In this document: in pieces, positions 62,235 through 64,000 of the stretch
How the letters are laid out: the number at the start of each line of letters is the position of its first letter
Position numbering within the stretch: the first letter of the stretch is position 1
Assembly (NCBI RefSeq): GCF_021390535.1
Contig: NZ_JAJUXG010000012.1
Span: forward strand, 1 to 64,000
Length of the DNA: 64,000 bases
Direction of reading: 5' to 3'
Source of the DNA: Dyadobacter sp. CY312
GTDB lineage: Bacteria > Bacteroidota > Bacteroidia > Cytophagales > Spirosomataceae
The notes under the pieces: model-generated
The model's input: only the letters and a program-made list of their open reading frames with translations
What the model was told of the DNA's origin: nothing
The model's database searches: none
Position numbers and translations under genes: made by a program

Positions 62235-63638
62235 TTACAACAAATCTCTCGGATCTGTTACAACACCAGTCACAGCAGCAGCTGCTGCAACCAATGGACT
62301 AGCAAGCAAAGTACGGGCTCCTGGGCCTTGTCTTCCTTCGAAGTTTCTGTTTGAGGTACTTACAGCGTATTTTCCGGCTGGGATTTTGTCGTCGTTCATG
62401 GCCAGACATGCTGAGCAACCTGGCTGACGAAGTTCGAAACCTGCTTCAGTAAGGATATCAAGAATTCCTTCTTCTTTGATCTGCGCTTCAACGATATGAG
62501 AGCCCGGAACAACCCAAGCAGTTACGTTATCTGCTTTTTTGCGACCTTTTACGATGGATGCAAATGCACGGAAGTCTTCAATACGTCCGTTTGTACAGCT
62601 GCCGATGAATACGTAATCGATTTTTTTACCCAGCATGGATTCGTTTTCATGGAAACCCATGTAGTTCAGAGACTTGTCATAAGTAGCTTTGCCACCTTCA
62701 ACTTGCTCAGCAGTAGGGATATTCAAAGAAATTCCCTGACCCATACCCGGATTGGTTCCGTAGGTAATCATGGGTTCAATGTCAGCTGCATCGAAAGTGT
62801 ATTCCTTATCGAATGTGGCATCTTCATCCGTTACCAATGTTTTCCAGTAAGCAAGTGCTTTATCCCACTTCTCACCTTTGGGAGCTTGTTCGCGGCCTTC
62901 GATGTAGTCAAAGGTGGTTTGGTCAGGAGCGATCATGCCGCCGCGTGCACCCATTTCGATACTCATATTACAAACCGTCATACGGCCTTCCATGGTCATG
63001 TTACGGAACACATCACCTGCATATTCAACGAAATAACCCGTTGCACCAGCAGTTGTCAGTTTTGAAATGATATATAGCGTAACATCCTTAGGAGTAACAG
63101 CTTTACCCAAAACGCCATTGACGTTCACACGCATTTTCTTTGGCTTAGGCTGCATGATGCATTGCGAAGAAAGCACCATTTCAACCTCCGAGGTACCAAT
63201 ACCAAAAGCAATGGCACCAAAAGCACCATGGGTAGAAGTATGAGAATCACCGCAAACGATGGTCATACCCGGAAGTGTGATACCGTTTTCTGGACCCACA
63301 ACGTGCACAATACCATTTCTTGCATTGCCCAATCCCCAGTGAGAAATACCGTATTTTGCAGAGTTAGTTTCCAAAGCTTTAAGCTGGTTGGCCGAAAGTG
63401 GATCTGCAACCGGAAGATGTTGATTAATCGTCGGTGTGTTGTGATCAGCCGTTGCGAAAGTACGCTCAGGATAAATAACACCAACGTTTCTACTTTCCAG
63501 ACCAAGAAAAGCAACCGGACTGGTTACTTCGTGGATAAAATGACGGTCGATGAAAAATACATCCGGACCATCTTCAATTTTGCGTACAACGTGTGCGTCC
63601 CACACTTTGTCGAACAATGTACTCGCTTGATTACTCAT
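62235..63638 (-). CDS. leuC: 3-isopropylmalate dehydratase large subunit
   Basis: LeuC is the iron-sulfur subunit of isopropylmalate isomerase. The 467-residue protein has the three cluster cysteines, in [17 protein letters not shown] (about 346) and [15 protein letters not shown] (about 406 and 409). The aconitase-type signature [22 protein letters not shown] is near 132-153. Length is standard. It is the first gene of the leuC-leuD-cimA-leuB-leuA series on the minus strand. Upstream (63639-63780) are two TAATTTG words but no exact promoter match. Confidence 0.97.
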   Translation of the reverse strand: MSNQASTLFDKVWDAHVVRKIEDGPDVFFIDRHFIHEVTSPVAFLGLESRNVGVIYPERTFATADHNTPTINQHLPVADPLSANQLKALETNSAKYGISHWGLGNARNGIVHVVGPENGITLPGMTIVCGDSHTSTHGAFGAIAFGIGTSEVEMVLSSQCIMQPKPKKMRVNVNGVLGKAVTPKDVTLYIISKLTTAGATGYFVEYAGDVFRNMTMEGRMTVCNMSIEMGARGGMIAPDQTTFDYIEGREQAPKGEKWDKALAYWKTLVTDEDATFDKEYTFDAADIEPMITYGTNPGMGQGISLNIPTAEQVEGGKATYDKSLNYMGFHENESMLGKKIDYVFIGSCTNGRIEDFRAFASIVKGRKKADNVTAWVVPGSHIVEAQIKEEGILDILTEAGFELRQPGCSACLAMNDDKIPAGKYAVSTSNRNFEGRQGPGARTLLASPLVAAAAAVTGVVTDPRDLL

Positions 63639-63861
63639 AAGTTACAATATATAATTTCGCCATGGTGTTCAATTCTCAATTATAGGAATGCCCATTTTTC
63701 AACAGGTTTTCCGCAAAGGAGAAATGAGGCTACAAATTACCATATTATTATACAAATTAGTATAACGGTAAACGTTCAAAAAGTAGTGATTTTAGTTTGG
63801 AGGTGTAGTTTGGGCGGGAATTGGTATTGGGGGTAAAGAAACAGTGATCGGGGGGGTAATC
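63639..63861. other. Upstream region of leuC
   Basis: On the minus strand it holds the TAATTTG words at about 63760-63754 and 63738-63732 that resemble -7 boxes one base short. A 14-codon frame starting near 63744 contains only scattered branched-chain codons. No terminator hairpin is present, so I do not call an attenuator here. Confidence 0.4.
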
Positions 63862-64000
63862 CTAAAATACTTTTAAGCGCTTTAGAATCAAAATTGAAAT
63901 AATTATAAGCAATGGCATCCCGAACAGTTGGAAAATCTCTTTTTGTTTGTTTGATAGGCTTTGATAAAGCTTAACTAATGATAAAAAAACAGGTATTGCC
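63862..64000 (-). CDS. Possible C-terminal end of a membrane protein (partial)
   Basis: The minus strand is open from the window edge for 45 codons to a TAG at 63864-63862. The translation ends with a hydrophobic segment (MPLLIIISILIL) followed by basic residues KRLKVF, plausible as a membrane helix at the end of a protein. There is too little sequence to name a family. The gene body would lie beyond position 64000. Confidence 0.35.
   Translation of the reverse strand, partial: AIPVFLSLVKLYQSLSNKQKEIFQLFGMPLLIIISILILKRLKVF

Noticed and set aside
61600..62240. Target-site duplication around cassette B
   Set aside because: Flanking bases outside the two 23-bp repeats do not match convincingly, so no insertion site can be defined.
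63702..63744. Possible leader peptide upstream of leuC
   Set aside because: The 14-codon frame has only scattered Leu, Ile and Val codons and no terminator hairpin follows, unlike the clear leuA leader.
63162..63836. 224-codon open frame on the plus strand
   Set aside because: It lies opposite leuC, whose motifs are complete, and its translation has no domain-like text; it is a shadow of the real gene.

Overview
The window is chromosomal DNA of a Bacteroidota bacterium, most likely order Cytophagales and close to Dyadobacter/Spirosomaceae. That placement is inferred from gene content (GldG, BlaI/BlaR1 pair, eukaryote-type isocitrate dehydrogenase, Leptospira-type citramalate synthase, planctomycete-type cytochrome proteins), from many -7 boxes of the Bacteroidota form TAnnTTTG, and from the general lack of Shine-Dalgarno sequences. 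There is no prophage, CRISPR array or intact insertion sequence. Most of the window is housekeeping DNA with compact, mostly short operons.

Layout. 1-1690: the end of an rRNA operon with one intact 5S rRNA gene, surrounded by broken 5S copies carrying GC-rich insertions, then gene-poor DNA and an initiator tRNA. 1.9-6.2 kb: LTA-synthase-like sulfatase, era, der. 6.5-19.7 kb: exported proteins, an esterase, an acyltransferase, an FAH-family enzyme, uvrA, a cysteine hydrolase, two glycosyltransferases, an OmpA protein and tpiA. 20-27 kb: aspartyl protease, mnmD-like, gmhA, Nudix, and a large SWIM/SNF2 helicase. 27-36.8 kb: folate cyclo-ligase, icd, an Omp85-like protein, an aminotransferase, a ferredoxin reductase, and a BlaR1/BlaI pair with three operator palindromes. 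37-45.5 kb (all minus): lipB, a hypothetical gene, an exonuclease, rnr, a DUF1080 protein, gldG and dnaN. 45.6-54.8 kb: yraN, an AraC regulator, a dioxygenase, and a four-gene planctomycete-type cytochrome/DUF1501/TIM-barrel cluster. 54.8-56.3 kb: fRMsr and purU.

56.4-63.6 kb is a branched-chain amino acid block on the minus strand, in the order leuC, leuD, cimA, leuB, leuA. It makes leucine precursors and, through citramalate, the 2-oxobutanoate needed for isoleucine. leuA is a short form without the allosteric domain. It is preceded by a classical attenuator: a 15-residue leader peptide with four consecutive Leu codons, followed by competing hairpins.

The most unusual features are in this last block and in the intergenic DNA. 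Two compact cassettes, each a single GxxExxY-family (nuclease-like) gene between inverted repeats of CACGGAG/CACAGAG type, sit in the narrow gaps leuC/leuD and cimA/leuB. Several other gaps carry arrays phased at exactly seven nucleotides that fold back on themselves. Two of these have nine units each and lie between convergent genes; one of eleven units lies before cimA.
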